This document shows, piece by piece, positions 9,191 through 16,234 of a stretch of DNA of 64,000 bases. The position numbers and the translations under genes were made by a program. The DNA is from Segatella copri (lineage in GTDB: Bacteria; Bacteroidota; Bacteroidia; Bacteroidales; Bacteroidaceae), in NCBI RefSeq assembly GCF_949820605.1, contig NZ_CATKVU010000007.1, positions 1 through 64,000 of the forward strand. Reading direction: 5' to 3'. Positions within the stretch are counted from its first letter, which is position 1; every line of letters starts with the position of its first letter. Below the pieces are notes generated by a model. It worked only from the letters and a program-made list of their open reading frames with translations, ran no database searches and was not told the DNA's origin.

Positions 9191-9430
9191 TTACTCGTGA
9201 TAGATGATGTCGCAGTCCTCAACTTCTGTAGGCAGTCCGAAGAACGGATAATGGCTGAAGTAAGGTTCTGTGCACATGTCCTCGTTGTATCTTGGACTTA
9301 CTATCTCAATATTGTTCTTGCGCATGGCTTCGTCCACCATACGGATTTCCTCGTCTGTCAGTCCGCTTGCATCGCCATTGATGATGTAGCAGAGTGCCCA
9401 TGTAGGTATCGCTTCAATGCTTCTGTTCAT
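9191..9430 (-). CDS. Small conserved protein of conjugative elements, function unknown
   Basis: A 79-residue soluble protein beginning MNRSIEAIPTWALCYIINGD and ending with an acidic EVEDCDIIYHE tail. The IPTWALCYIINGD and GLTDEEIRMVDEAM segments resemble a small protein that recurs in Bacteroides conjugative elements. I cannot name a verified domain. It belongs to the pcf mini-operon (23 nt before pcfK, 12 nt after the membrane protein). Confidence 0.7.
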   Translation of the reverse strand: MNRSIEAIPTWALCYIINGDASGLTDEEIRMVDEAMRKNNIEIVSPRYNEDMCTEPYFSHYPFFGLPTEVEDCDIIYHE

Positions 9431-9442
9431 ATCGCTTGTACT

Positions 9443-9658
9443 TTAAAGTGTTAATAACCAAATGAATGTTCCAATCAGTACCACCATAGAAAGAATGGAA
9501 ATGATGATGCCGAAGATGAACTTCACAATTCCTAATATGACTTCACCGACCATGCAGAGAGCCATATATCCCAACCAAGCCACCAAAGTGATGAGGGTTG
9601 AGCCGACTGCGGAGAGTAATCTCCACCAAGTCTGTGTTATGTTGATGTTTGTTGTCAT
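9443..9658 (-). CDS. Small membrane protein, first gene of the pcf mini-operon
   Basis: 71 residues starting MTTNINITQTWW at the ATG at 9658; the frame stays open to 9736 but the upstream extension is charged and unlike a protein start. Two hydrophobic stretches (about residues 15-40 and 43-70) make it an integral membrane protein. Function unknown. It is probably the first gene of the leftward operon ending with pcfJ. Confidence 0.6.
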   Translation of the reverse strand: MTTNINITQTWWRLLSAVGSTLITLVAWLGYMALCMVGEVILGIVKFIFGIIISILSMVVLIGTFIWLLTL

Positions 9659-9808
9659 ATAGCCTTGAATTAAATTTATTTGCGGTTCCAGGAACTGAAG
9701 GGAAGTTCTCGTTTCTTCACCTTTTTGTCGCTCCATTTTCCGACATTTTTTTTTGCGTCTTCCTGTCGCATCGGTCGTTTCGTTTCAGGTGCCTTTCAAG
9801 GGCGGCGA

Positions 9809-9900
9809 GGCTGGAAATACAAGGTTTTTCGGAAAAATACTACCCAACGGTGTGGAGATTTTTTTGAAAACCGAAGGCTCGACCTTTTATTTCCAAAGCC
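9809..9900. repeat. Long imperfect stem-loop
   Basis: Left arm GGCTGGAAATACAAGG pairs with the right arm CCTTTTATTTCCAAAGCC, allowing a 2-nt bulge. Inner segments (TCGGAAAAAT and the T-rich run before CCGA) can extend it. A TACCTTTG element lies immediately to its right. Confidence 0.5.
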
Positions 9901-10104
9901 CGCTGCCATACCTTTGCACCTGCACGATAACGGTTGATGCCAAAAGGAAAGACCATGTGGAGGAAAGAAAATCAGAGCGGCAAATGAAAATAGAAACTTC
10001 ACGGAAGTTTTTGGACTGCACGATTATCGCATACTCATTTCTGAGAAATGGATACAACGTCGTCTTACAAACGTCTTGAAAAATGGAAATCGCATACAAA
10101 AATG

Positions 10105-10186
10105 GCACAGCCATCAGAAAAATTCCGATGAAAGAAGAGTATGGCTTGTCCATGCTTCTTGCATCGGGTTTTCTCCAAGGCTGTGC
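10105..10186. repeat. 82-nt hairpin 1
   Basis: Outer arms GCACAGCC (10105-10112) and GGCTGTGC (10179-10186). Further in, AGAAAA/TTTTCT, CCGATG/CATCGG and AAGAAG/CTTCTT pair in order. Total span 82 nt. Confidence 0.65.
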
Positions 10187-10260
10187 AGCCAAGCATGAAA
10201 GTGGTCGTTGAGGTTTACATCAATGACTTCTTTCTTGCGGTGGAGTATGCAAACAAAATG

Positions 10261-10342
10261 GTACGGCAAATCAAGGAATGGTGTTTCTTTTGATCGGTTA
10301 GCCTGCAACCGACAAAAAGAAACACTTTTCCTCATGCCGTAC
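10261..10342. repeat. 82-nt hairpin 2
   Basis: Outer arms GTACGGCA (10261-10268) and TGCCGTAC (10335-10342). AGGAA/TTCCT, GTGTTTCTTTT/AAAAAGAAACAC and TCGGTT/AACCGA pair inside around the loop AGCCTGC. Total span 82 nt. Confidence 0.7.
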
Positions 10343-10350
10343 TACTGAGA

Positions 10351-10380
10351 CATGAAAGGGTGGCGTGCCACTGTTTCATG
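10351..10380. repeat. 30-nt hairpin
   Basis: CATGAAA (10351-10357) pairs with TTTCATG (10374-10380), and TGGC pairs with GCCA inside. It lies between the second and third 82-nt hairpins. Confidence 0.5.
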
Positions 10381-10444
10381 TCGTTTGGATTGTGCGATAA
10401 AAAATGGAACTGCGAGTTGTGGCTATAAAAATCAGCCGTTGTCA

Positions 10445-10526
10445 GCACGGCAAACAAAGAAAAGTCCTTGGCAGTATAGTCTTGAAGCATTTCAAGGCAT
10501 ACTGTCAAGGATTTTTCTTGCCGTGC
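10445..10526. repeat. 82-nt hairpin 3
   Basis: Outer arms GCACGGCA (10445-10452) and TGCCGTGC (10519-10526). Inside, AAGAAAA/TTTTTCTT, TCCTTG/CAAGGA, CAGTAT/ATACTG and CTTGAA/TTCAAG pair around the loop GCAT. A larger inverted repeat (10427-10443 with 10573-10588, 14 of 16 matching) encloses it. Confidence 0.7.
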
Positions 10527-10791
10527 CATAGTCGGAGGAAGTTAGTCTGAGGTATGAGGACTGTCTTTCTTCGACGACGGCTGACTTTTATACAAAACAC
10601 ACGAAAGAATGAGAATATGCAAACGAAATAGACAATTCAAAAAACAGGAACCATTGCCACATAAGTTTGAATGGATTGAAATGGAAATAGCAAAGAATAG
10701 AGAAGAATAAGGTTTAATAAAAACAGATTTACCCAAGCAAAAAATCGAGGATAAAAAATCTTAAAACATTCTTTATCCCCGATTAAATATC

Positions 10792-10801
10792 GTACCTTTG
10801 C
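10792..10801 (+). other. Candidate attR / promoter of the vapE-like gene (GTACCTTTGC)
   Basis: The sequence GTACCTTTGC matches the GTAnnTTTGC core reported for CTnDOT-family integration and also contains a Bacteroidetes -7 element (TACCTTTG, 10793-10800). It lies where element-like sequence gives way to AT-rich DNA, and 213 nt upstream of a chromosomal-looking gene. Whether it is the true junction cannot be decided without the left end, which is outside the window. Confidence 0.4.
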
Positions 10802-10886
10802 AACCGAAAGAGTTCTTTGGATGGTTATGCAAATCACAGCAGGATGCTACATTCTGTTTATTTCTAATTCGTAACCTCTTCTTTTT

Positions 10887-10908
10887 ATGAGATAAAAACT
10901 TATCTCAT
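10887..10908 (+). other. Hairpin in the leader of the vapE-like gene
   Basis: ATGAGATAA (10887-10895) and TTATCTCAT (10900-10908) form a perfect 9-bp stem with a 4-nt AAAC loop, about 105 nt before the start codon. It could be an early terminator or an operator. Confidence 0.4.
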
Positions 10909-11013
10909 TCTCAATCACTTATAAAAAATACGTACTTTCCTCTTCTGAAACAAACAGTTTCATGGTATGAAATAAAGTGTCTCGTGTCGATAAACTTTTT
11001 AAAATGACAGATA

Positions 11014-12849
11014 ATGAAATTTACCATAACACATAGAAATAAAAAGAACCAACTCCTGGTAAGTACCAAGAGTCTGGAACGTTTTCTGGGGCGCATTGTA
11101 AACGATGACGCCAGGAATACCGTGGAGAACTTCCGTGAATATGTACCTTATCTCACGAATGGTTATGATGGGTATAAGGATATGCCAACCTGGATGCATG
11201 TTCACCCTGCGGCAGAATTTCAGAAATCGGAGAATGGACTCCTGAAGATGAAGAAAAACAACGGCGTTCTGCTGCTTACGTTTGTTGATATAAATGAGGA
11301 TGGAGGTATGGATGCCATCAAGCAGAAAGTAGCCAGTCTGCCTTCTACTCTTGCAGCCTTTGTGGGAGCCGATGGCATCAGTCTGCATGTTCTGGCGAAA
11401 TATGCGCTGGCAAAGGGGACGTTACCTGATGAGGAGGTTGCAGCCGACAGGATTTACAAGCAGGCCTTCCTGACCTTTGCTCCGCTTTATCAGGTGCTGG
11501 TAAAGGCAAAGATGCAGATGCCCGAGCCTTCTATCTTTTCCGATTTCCTGATGACAAGAGATTCTTTTCCTTATTATCGTGAAGATGCCTTGCCCCTGAC
11601 GTTGAATGAAGTCTTTCATGGCGCAGAAAAACCGGTGGAGAGCGTTGATGAGAAGGAGGCTGGCCACTCTTCCGGAGGTGTGGATAACGACAGTAAGGAG
11701 TTGAGTGACAATATCTTGAGTATGATAGGATTTCTGTGTAAGAAATATGATTTCCGTTATAATTCGGTGATGAAATGCACAGAATATAGGTCGAAGGAAA
11801 AAGATTATTGGGGTTATCAGCCTGTGGATGCCCGTGTGCAGAAGCGCATGACGCTGGAGGTACAACTCGCCAACATCCGTGTGAGTATCAAGGATGTGCG
11901 CAATTATCTGGAGTCGGATCTTCTTTCTACCTATAATCCTGTAGAAAACTTCCTGTTCAAGTGCGAGGGGAAGTGGGATGGCAAGGATCATATCCGTGCC
12001 TTGGCGCGCACGGTGCCTACGGATAATCCTTATTGGGAGGATTGGTTCTATACCTGGTTCCTGGCGATGGTTGACCAGTGGCGTGCTTACAGTCATCGCA
12101 AATACGGCAACTCTGTGGCACCACTTCTCATCTCCAAGCAGGGTTACAACAAGAGTACTTTCTGCCGGTCTCTGGTTCCGCCGGAGTTGCAATGGGGGTA
12201 TAATGATAATCTCGTATTGTCAGAGAAACGGCAGGTGCTTCAGGCGATGTGCCAGTCGCTGGTCATCAATCTGGATGAGTTCAACCAGATTTCTCCTCAG
12301 GTGCAGCAGGGATTCCTGAAGAACATCATCCAGTTGCCGAGTGTCAAGATAAAGCCTCCGTATGGCAGTCATGTTCAGGAATTTCCGAGAATGGCATCTT
12401 TTATCGCCACGAGCAATATGGAGGATATCCTCTCCGATCCTTCCGGTAATCGCCGGTTTCTGGGTGTAGAGCTCACGGGACCTATCGATGTGAGCCAGCG
12501 TCCGAATTATGAACAGCTCTATGCGCAGGCGCTTTCTGCATTACGGGCAGGCGAGAAGACTTATTTTGATGCGGAGCAGACCCGACTGATCATGGCGAAC
12601 AACAGGAAGTTTGAGGTGGTTTCTCCGGTAGACCAGTATTTCGATCTCTATTTCGACCTGATCGATAATGCCGAACAGGGCGAGTATCTTACGGCAGCCG
12701 AGATTTTCCAGGAGCTGAAGAGTCACATCGGTTCATCGTTGAAGTTGAACAGTCTCATAGCCTTCGGCCGCAAGCTTTCTCAGATGCCAACCATCCATCG
12801 CAAGCGTTTCAACGACGGAATGCGGTATCTGGTAGTGAGAAAATCGTGA
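11014..12849 (+). CDS. VapE-like protein with N-terminal BT4734-type domain
   Basis: A 611-residue protein of the virulence-associated E type, common in Bacteroidales. The N-terminal third (about 1-200) is the BT4734/BF3469-like region usually fused to VapE. Residues about 290-560 form the VapE/superfamily-3-like ATPase with PLLISKQGYNKSTF (a P-loop in which the Gly before Lys is Asn), VINLDEFNQ (Walker B) and SNMEDILSDPSGNRRFLGVEL (sensor/arginine region). Such proteins are found in islands and prophage remnants and probably bind nucleic acid; a primase/helicase role is inferred. No neighbouring phage genes are seen. The last three codons (AAA TCG TGA) are part of a repeat that continues downstream. 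Confidence 0.85.
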   Translation: MKFTITHRNKKNQLLVSTKSLERFLGRIVNDDARNTVENFREYVPYLTNGYDGYKDMPTWMHVHPAAEFQKSENGLLKMKKNNGVLLLTFVDINEDGGMDAIKQKVASLPSTLAAFVGADGISLHVLAKYALAKGTLPDEEVAADRIYKQAFLTFAPLYQVLVKAKMQMPEPSIFSDFLMTRDSFPYYREDALPLTLNEVFHGAEKPVESVDEKEAGHSSGGVDNDSKELSDNILSMIGFLCKKYDFRYNSVMKCTEYRSKEKDYWGYQPVDARVQKRMTLEVQLANIRVSIKDVRNYLESDLLSTYNPVENFLFKCEGKWDGKDHIRALARTVPTDNPYWEDWFYTWFLAMVDQWRAYSHRKYGNSVAPLLISKQGYNKSTFCRSLVPPELQWGYNDNLVLSEKRQVLQAMCQSLVINLDEFNQISPQVQQGFLKNIIQLPSVKIKPPYGSHVQEFPRMASFIATSNMEDILSDPSGNRRFLGVELTGPIDVSQRPNYEQLYAQALSALRAGEKTYFDAEQTRLIMANNRKFEVVSPVDQYFDLYFDLIDNAEQGEYLTAAEIFQELKSHIGSSLKLNSLIAFGRKLSQMPTIHRKRFNDGMRYLVVRKS

Positions 12850-12974
12850 TGGATAACCCCAAATCGTGATGGATAGCGTGATGGATATTCCCGTTTTCGG
12901 AGTATCTATCACGCTATTTAAGTATCTGTATATTAGTGCATTAATGCGCGTGGTATATGTAAATCGTGATGGAT
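12841..12974 (+). repeat. AAATCGTGATGGAT direct repeats after the vapE-like gene
   Basis: The 14-mer occurs at 12841-12854 (overlapping the last codons and stop), 12861-12874 and 12961-12974. A shortened copy GCGTGATGGATA follows at about 12876, and its near-complement TATCTATCACGC at about 12903-12914 gives a hairpin of about 39 nt. The hairpin could serve as the terminator. Confidence 0.6.
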
Positions 12975-13000
12975 GATAGATAATTATCTAAAACTTATTC

Positions 13001-13280
13001 ACGAATATGGCTGCGCTGGGTTACGAATATGGCTGTGCTGGGTTACGAATATGGTTGCGCTGGGTTACGAATATGGCTGTGCTGGGTTACGAATATGGTT
13101 GCGCTGGGTTACGAATATGACTGCATCGGGGTACAGATATGGCTGCGTAGGCTAACGGAGCCGTATCCGTAGGCTTACCGAGACGTCTGCATCAACTAAC
13201 TGAGACGTCTGAACTCGCTGACTGAACTACTTGAGTTAGCAGATTGAGCCACTAGAGTTAGCAAACTGAGCCACTTGAGA
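13001..13280. repeat. 22-bp tandem array, progressively diverged (about 12.7 units)
   Basis: Five nearly identical 22-bp units (13001-13110) begin ACGAATATGG and end CTGGGTT, varying only C/T at two positions. A sixth (13111-13132) and a seventh (13133-13154) are diverged. The phase then continues without a break through units at 13155, 13177, 13199, 13221, 13243 and 13265, which retain mainly an AC(T/C)GAG start. No coding frame is kept because 22 is not a multiple of 3. Confidence 0.85.
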
Positions 13281-13316
13281 ATTTTTCTTCATGTGCTTGC
13301 GTGCAACCATAGAAAA
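13280..13316 (-). terminator. Possible terminator of the ridA-ABC operon
   Basis: ATTTTTCT and AGAAAAAAT flank a GC-containing loop immediately downstream of the leftward ABC gene, so the leftward transcript would end in a U-rich stem. Confidence 0.35.
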
Positions 13317-13332
13317 AATCAATTACGAAAAC

Positions 13333-14109
13333 TCATTTGATTTCGATGCGGAGGGAATCCTTGTTGAATCGGATGCCGTCACGATTGATGAATCTGGATA
13401 AGGAACCATCGGCAGCCAGTTCTTTAGGAGTGCCGATAGAGAAACGGCTTTCTTCCATCAGCCAGAGACGGTCGGAGAGCTGGAGCGCCAACTCTACATC
13501 ATGGGTTGACAGTAATATGGATTTATGCTGTTCGTGCGCCAGACGGCGGAGCATCTGTAGGGTTTCTATCTTGCTGGGGAAATCGAGGAAGGCGGTTGGC
13601 TCGTCCAGGATGATGATGCGGGTTTGCTGCGCTAGGGCTTTGGCTATCATTACCTTCTGACGCTCACCATCGCTCAGTTCGCTGATGTTTCTCTGGGCAA
13701 GATGCTGAATGCCCGTTTCCTGAAGAGCAGAAGCAACAATCTGCTTGTCGGCAGCAGATAATGTGCCCCAGAAACCGGTATAGGGAGAACGGCCTATGCC
13801 TACAATCTCTTCTGCTGAGAGCTGGGCATGGTCTGTCTTCGATGTGAGAACGATGCTGATTTCTCTGGCGAGTTCCTGGGCTGAGAAATCGGAAAGAGAT
13901 TTGTCTTGAATCAGAATTTCGCCATCAAGTGCTGGCTGAAATCCGGCTAAAGTTCTGAGTAAGGTAGATTTGCCCACTCCGTTGGCTCCGATGAGACAGG
14001 TCAGTTCACCGGCTTTGAGCGAGGCATGAACAGGTGAGGCTATCGCCCGGAGCTGGTGCTTCGAACGATAGCCTATAATCAGATTCTTTAATGCAATGCT
14101 TGATACCAT
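13333..14109 (-). CDS. ABC transporter ATPase, FecE/BtuD-like (siderophore/cobalamin type)
   Basis: A 258-residue ATP-binding subunit of a metal-chelate importer. Walker A GANGVGKST is at 41-49, the signature LSDGERQ at 145-151, Walker B IIILDEPT at 165-172, and the switch His is in LLSTHDVELAL. The length and the QAL/FSAQELAREI segment resemble FecE/HmuV/BtuD proteins. No permease or binding protein is adjacent: ridA lies 53 nt upstream and a repeat array downstream, so its partners must be encoded elsewhere. Substrate is unknown. Confidence 0.85.
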   Translation of the reverse strand: MVSSIALKNLIIGYRSKHQLRAIASPVHASLKAGELTCLIGANGVGKSTLLRTLAGFQPALDGEILIQDKSLSDFSAQELAREISIVLTSKTDHAQLSAEEIVGIGRSPYTGFWGTLSAADKQIVASALQETGIQHLAQRNISELSDGERQKVMIAKALAQQTRIIILDEPTAFLDFPSKIETLQMLRRLAHEQHKSILLSTHDVELALQLSDRLWLMEESRFSIGTPKELAADGSLSRFINRDGIRFNKDSLRIEIK

Positions 14110-14162
14110 CTAAAGAATATTTTCACCTTGAATGTTTACTTCCTGATAGAAAAAAGGAAGAA

Positions 14163-14537
14163 TTACTTGGCTGCCAAAACCTCAACCTCTACGAGGGCGC
14201 CCTTTGGCAACTTCTCTACAGCTACGGCAGAACGAGCTGGATATGGCTGGCAGAAGAACTCGGCATAAACCTCGTTCATGGCAGCGAAATCGTCCATGCT
14301 GTTCAGATAAACTGTAGTCTTAACCACATGAGAAAGGTCGGTACCTGCTGCCTTCAGGATGTTCTGGGCGTTGGTGAGGCTCTGGCGAGTCTGCTCCTTG
14401 ATGCCACCTTCTACGAAATTGCCTGTTGCAGGGTCGATAGGAATCTGACCAGATGCAAAAACAAAACCATTTACTTCGATAGCCTGGCTATATGGACCGA
14501 TAGCTGCAGGCGCATTGTCTGTGTGAATTGCGTTCAT
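14163..14537 (-). CDS. ridA: RidA family reactive intermediate deaminase
   Basis: A 124-residue RidA/YjgF protein, full length. These trimers hydrolyse enamine/imine intermediates such as 2-aminoacrylate and 2-aminocrotonate released by PLP enzymes. Family motifs are visible: IGPYSQAI near the N-terminus, FASGQIPIDP, and PARSAVAVEKLPKGALVEVE, in which Arg102 is the substrate-binding arginine. It precedes the ABC ATPase in the same direction. The window also encodes threonine dehydratase, a source of its substrate. Confidence 0.93.
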   Translation of the reverse strand: MNAIHTDNAPAAIGPYSQAIEVNGFVFASGQIPIDPATGNFVEGGIKEQTRQSLTNAQNILKAAGTDLSHVVKTTVYLNSMDDFAAMNEVYAEFFCQPYPARSAVAVEKLPKGALVEVEVLAAK

Positions 14538-14576
14538 AATTTATTTTCTTTTTCTATTATTAAATCAATCTAGATG

Positions 14577-14584
14577 CAAATTTA
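14577..14584 (-). promoter_or_regulatory. Probable ridA promoter -7 element
   Basis: Read leftward this is TAAATTTG, matching TAnnTTTG, 40 nt upstream of the ridA ATG. Confidence 0.45.
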
Positions 14585-14731
14585 GATAAAATTTCTGAAT
14601 TATAAGCCAGTATAATAAAAAACTTCAATGATTTCCCTCGAATTGTGCGAAATTAGCCTTGTTTTTCGAGAAATCAAGACCACAACTGCAAAAAATCCTA
14701 CTAACGTGCTCTGAGTCACAAAAATATTTAT

Positions 14732-14739
14732 TATCTTTG
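14732..14739 (+). promoter_or_regulatory. Transposase promoter -7 element
   Basis: TATCTTTG 47 nt before the transposase ATG matches the Bacteroidetes -7 consensus. Confidence 0.5.
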
Positions 14740-14786
14740 AAGCAGTGTTCGTTAACTGATTTTTTAAACTTCAAAAATGTAGGCTT

Positions 14787-15938
14787 ATGAAAGCAGTATG
14801 TGGTCTTGACGTGCACAAAGATAGTATTTTTCTTTGTATTTTGCACAGTGATGGTGAATTATTTGAGCAAGTTTTCGGTGTTTTAACATTTCAGCTGGAA
14901 GAAATGCGGAAATTGCTCCAAAAGCATCATGTTTTTGAGGTTTGTATGGAGAGTACCAGTATCTATTGGATACCAATATGGCGTGTGCTTTCTCCTCATT
15001 TTACTCTGCGTCTGGTAAATCCTTATTTCATCAAGCAACTTCCAGGTCATAAGAGTGATATCAAGGATGCCCAGTGGATAGCAGAATGTACATTGAAGGA
15101 ATTGGTTAGGGGAAGTTTCGTTCCTCCAGAGATTATTCAACAGCTTCGCCAGTACGATCGCCGAATCTTTGACCTCAATGCTGAGATTGTCCGTAAGGTT
15201 TCCAAGGTGGACGGCGTACTCCAACGTTGCAATATCCGCTTGAGCAATTATGTATCCAACATCGAGTGTAAGAGTTACCGCGATGTCGTGCGCAGGCTCT
15301 CGGAAGGTGTCACAAATCCAAACGAGCTGATGAAGCTTGTTCATGGTCGCATTGTCAATCGTCATGGTGCGGAGACGATATTAGCCTCATTGACAGGCGT
15401 TGTCTCCCAGGCAGAAATAGATGTACTGCGCCAACTCCATGAGGAGATTGGCATCGCCGAGAGCCACAGAAACGAATGTCAGCAGAGAATGTTGGAGATA
15501 TGCGAGAAGCATTTTCCAGAGGAACTCGAACGCTTGCAGAAAATTCCAGGAATCAAGGAACGTGCCGCAACATCATTGATCGCAGAGATCGGAACGGATA
15601 TGAGTAAGTTCGAAACGGCAAACCACCTTGCTTCCTGGAGTGGACTGAGACCAAGAAATGACGAGTCCAACAAGAAAATCAAATCTCGTAAAATTACCCA
15701 TGGCAATGTCTACCTCCGCAACACCATCATTCAATGTGCCTGGGCTGCCAGTCGTCAGAAAGACTGTTTCTTCAGTAGATTCTCGTATCACCAAACAATT
15801 GTGAGAAGAAAGAACAAAATGAAGGTGATTGTTGCTGTGGCGAGAAAGTTACTTGTCGCCGTATGGCATGTCTTACATGACAAGACAGACTATGTTGACT
15901 TCAAACCAGATCGTGAAGAATCCGCCAACAACGGATGA
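14787..15938 (+). CDS. IS110-family transposase (DEDD recombinase)
   Basis: A 383-residue full-length transposase. The N-terminal RuvC-like DEDD domain shows D8 (GLDVHKDS), E55 (CMESTS) and D91/D94 (KSDIKDAQW). A helical middle follows (about 110-230), then the C-terminal Tnp/IS116 domain with KIPGIKERAA and LASWSGLRPRNDES, which carries the conserved Ser of this family. IS110 recombinases are guided by a structured RNA from the element's own non-coding end. No frameshift is seen, so it may be active. Confidence 0.93.
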   Translation: MKAVCGLDVHKDSIFLCILHSDGELFEQVFGVLTFQLEEMRKLLQKHHVFEVCMESTSIYWIPIWRVLSPHFTLRLVNPYFIKQLPGHKSDIKDAQWIAECTLKELVRGSFVPPEIIQQLRQYDRRIFDLNAEIVRKVSKVDGVLQRCNIRLSNYVSNIECKSYRDVVRRLSEGVTNPNELMKLVHGRIVNRHGAETILASLTGVVSQAEIDVLRQLHEEIGIAESHRNECQQRMLEICEKHFPEELERLQKIPGIKERAATSLIAEIGTDMSKFETANHLASWSGLRPRNDESNKKIKSRKITHGNVYLRNTIIQCAWAASRQKDCFFSRFSYHQTIVRRKNKMKVIVAVARKLLVAVWHVLHDKTDYVDFKPDREESANNG

Positions 15939-15967
15939 CCATGATATACCTTCCATGATAAAGCTAT

Positions 15968-16160
15968 TATCTTTGTGATGGGTTTAGACCTCGTTTGCAA
16001 ATTAACTTAATGTCATGGGAGGCTATGGAAGTCAGTATGAGTAAAACTCGAAGAGGAAAGTATACTGATAATCGCATTTGCTATATAAGCAAGTGCAAGG
16101 GAGACATGCGCCTTTATTTACGAAGAAAAGGCAAACTCCCTTGTTTTAGTTACCTTGTGC
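15968..16160 (+). ncRNA. Candidate IS110 guide (bridge/seek) RNA
   Basis: A TATCTTTG -7 element (15968-15975) starts 30 nt after the transposase stop and faces a non-coding stretch. That stretch contains a two-step hairpin: CAAGGGAG (16096-16103) with CTCCCTTG (16136-16143) and, after an asymmetric internal loop (6 and 3 nt), GCCTTT (16110-16115) with AAAGGC (16127-16132). Stems with internal loops are the architecture of IS110-family guide RNAs. A 100-residue ORF over this region is not protein-like. Assignment is inferred. Confidence 0.35.
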
Positions 16161-16234
16161 GAGGGAAATCATTTTCGTTTTATAGAGGAAAGATAAGCAT
16201 TTTTTCCCATAATAGGTCTATTTCGCATCAAAAT

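Larger units (their letters stand above)
9659..10791. other. Gene-free, hairpin-rich right end of the conjugative element
   Basis: About 1.1 kb without a convincing gene. Short ORFs occur on both strands but overlap each other and share no protein-like features. The stretch holds a 92-nt stem-loop (9809-9900), three 82-nt hairpins (10105-10186, 10261-10342, 10445-10526), a 30-nt hairpin (10351-10380), and an outer inverted repeat around the third hairpin (10427-10443 with 10573-10588). A TACCTTTG element occurs at 9909-9916. The last 170 bases turn AT-rich like the chromosome. Confidence 0.6.
14600..16230 (+). mobile_element. IS110-family insertion sequence (ends not resolved)
   Basis: Built around the DEDD transposase at 14787-15938, between ridA and the 3' end of the regulator gene. 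IS110 elements lack conventional terminal inverted repeats and target duplications, so the limits given are only the flanking intergenic space. Non-coding flanks of up to about 200 nt (left) and 290 nt (right) are available for a guide RNA. Confidence 0.6.

Noticed and set aside
9649..10079. Several 70-108-residue plus-strand ORFs
   Set aside because: They overlap each other in different frames across stem-loops, with no consistent start or domain.
12973..13155. 60-residue ORF over the 22-bp array
   Set aside because: It only reflects the repeat read in successive frames; composition is not protein-like and there is no promoter.
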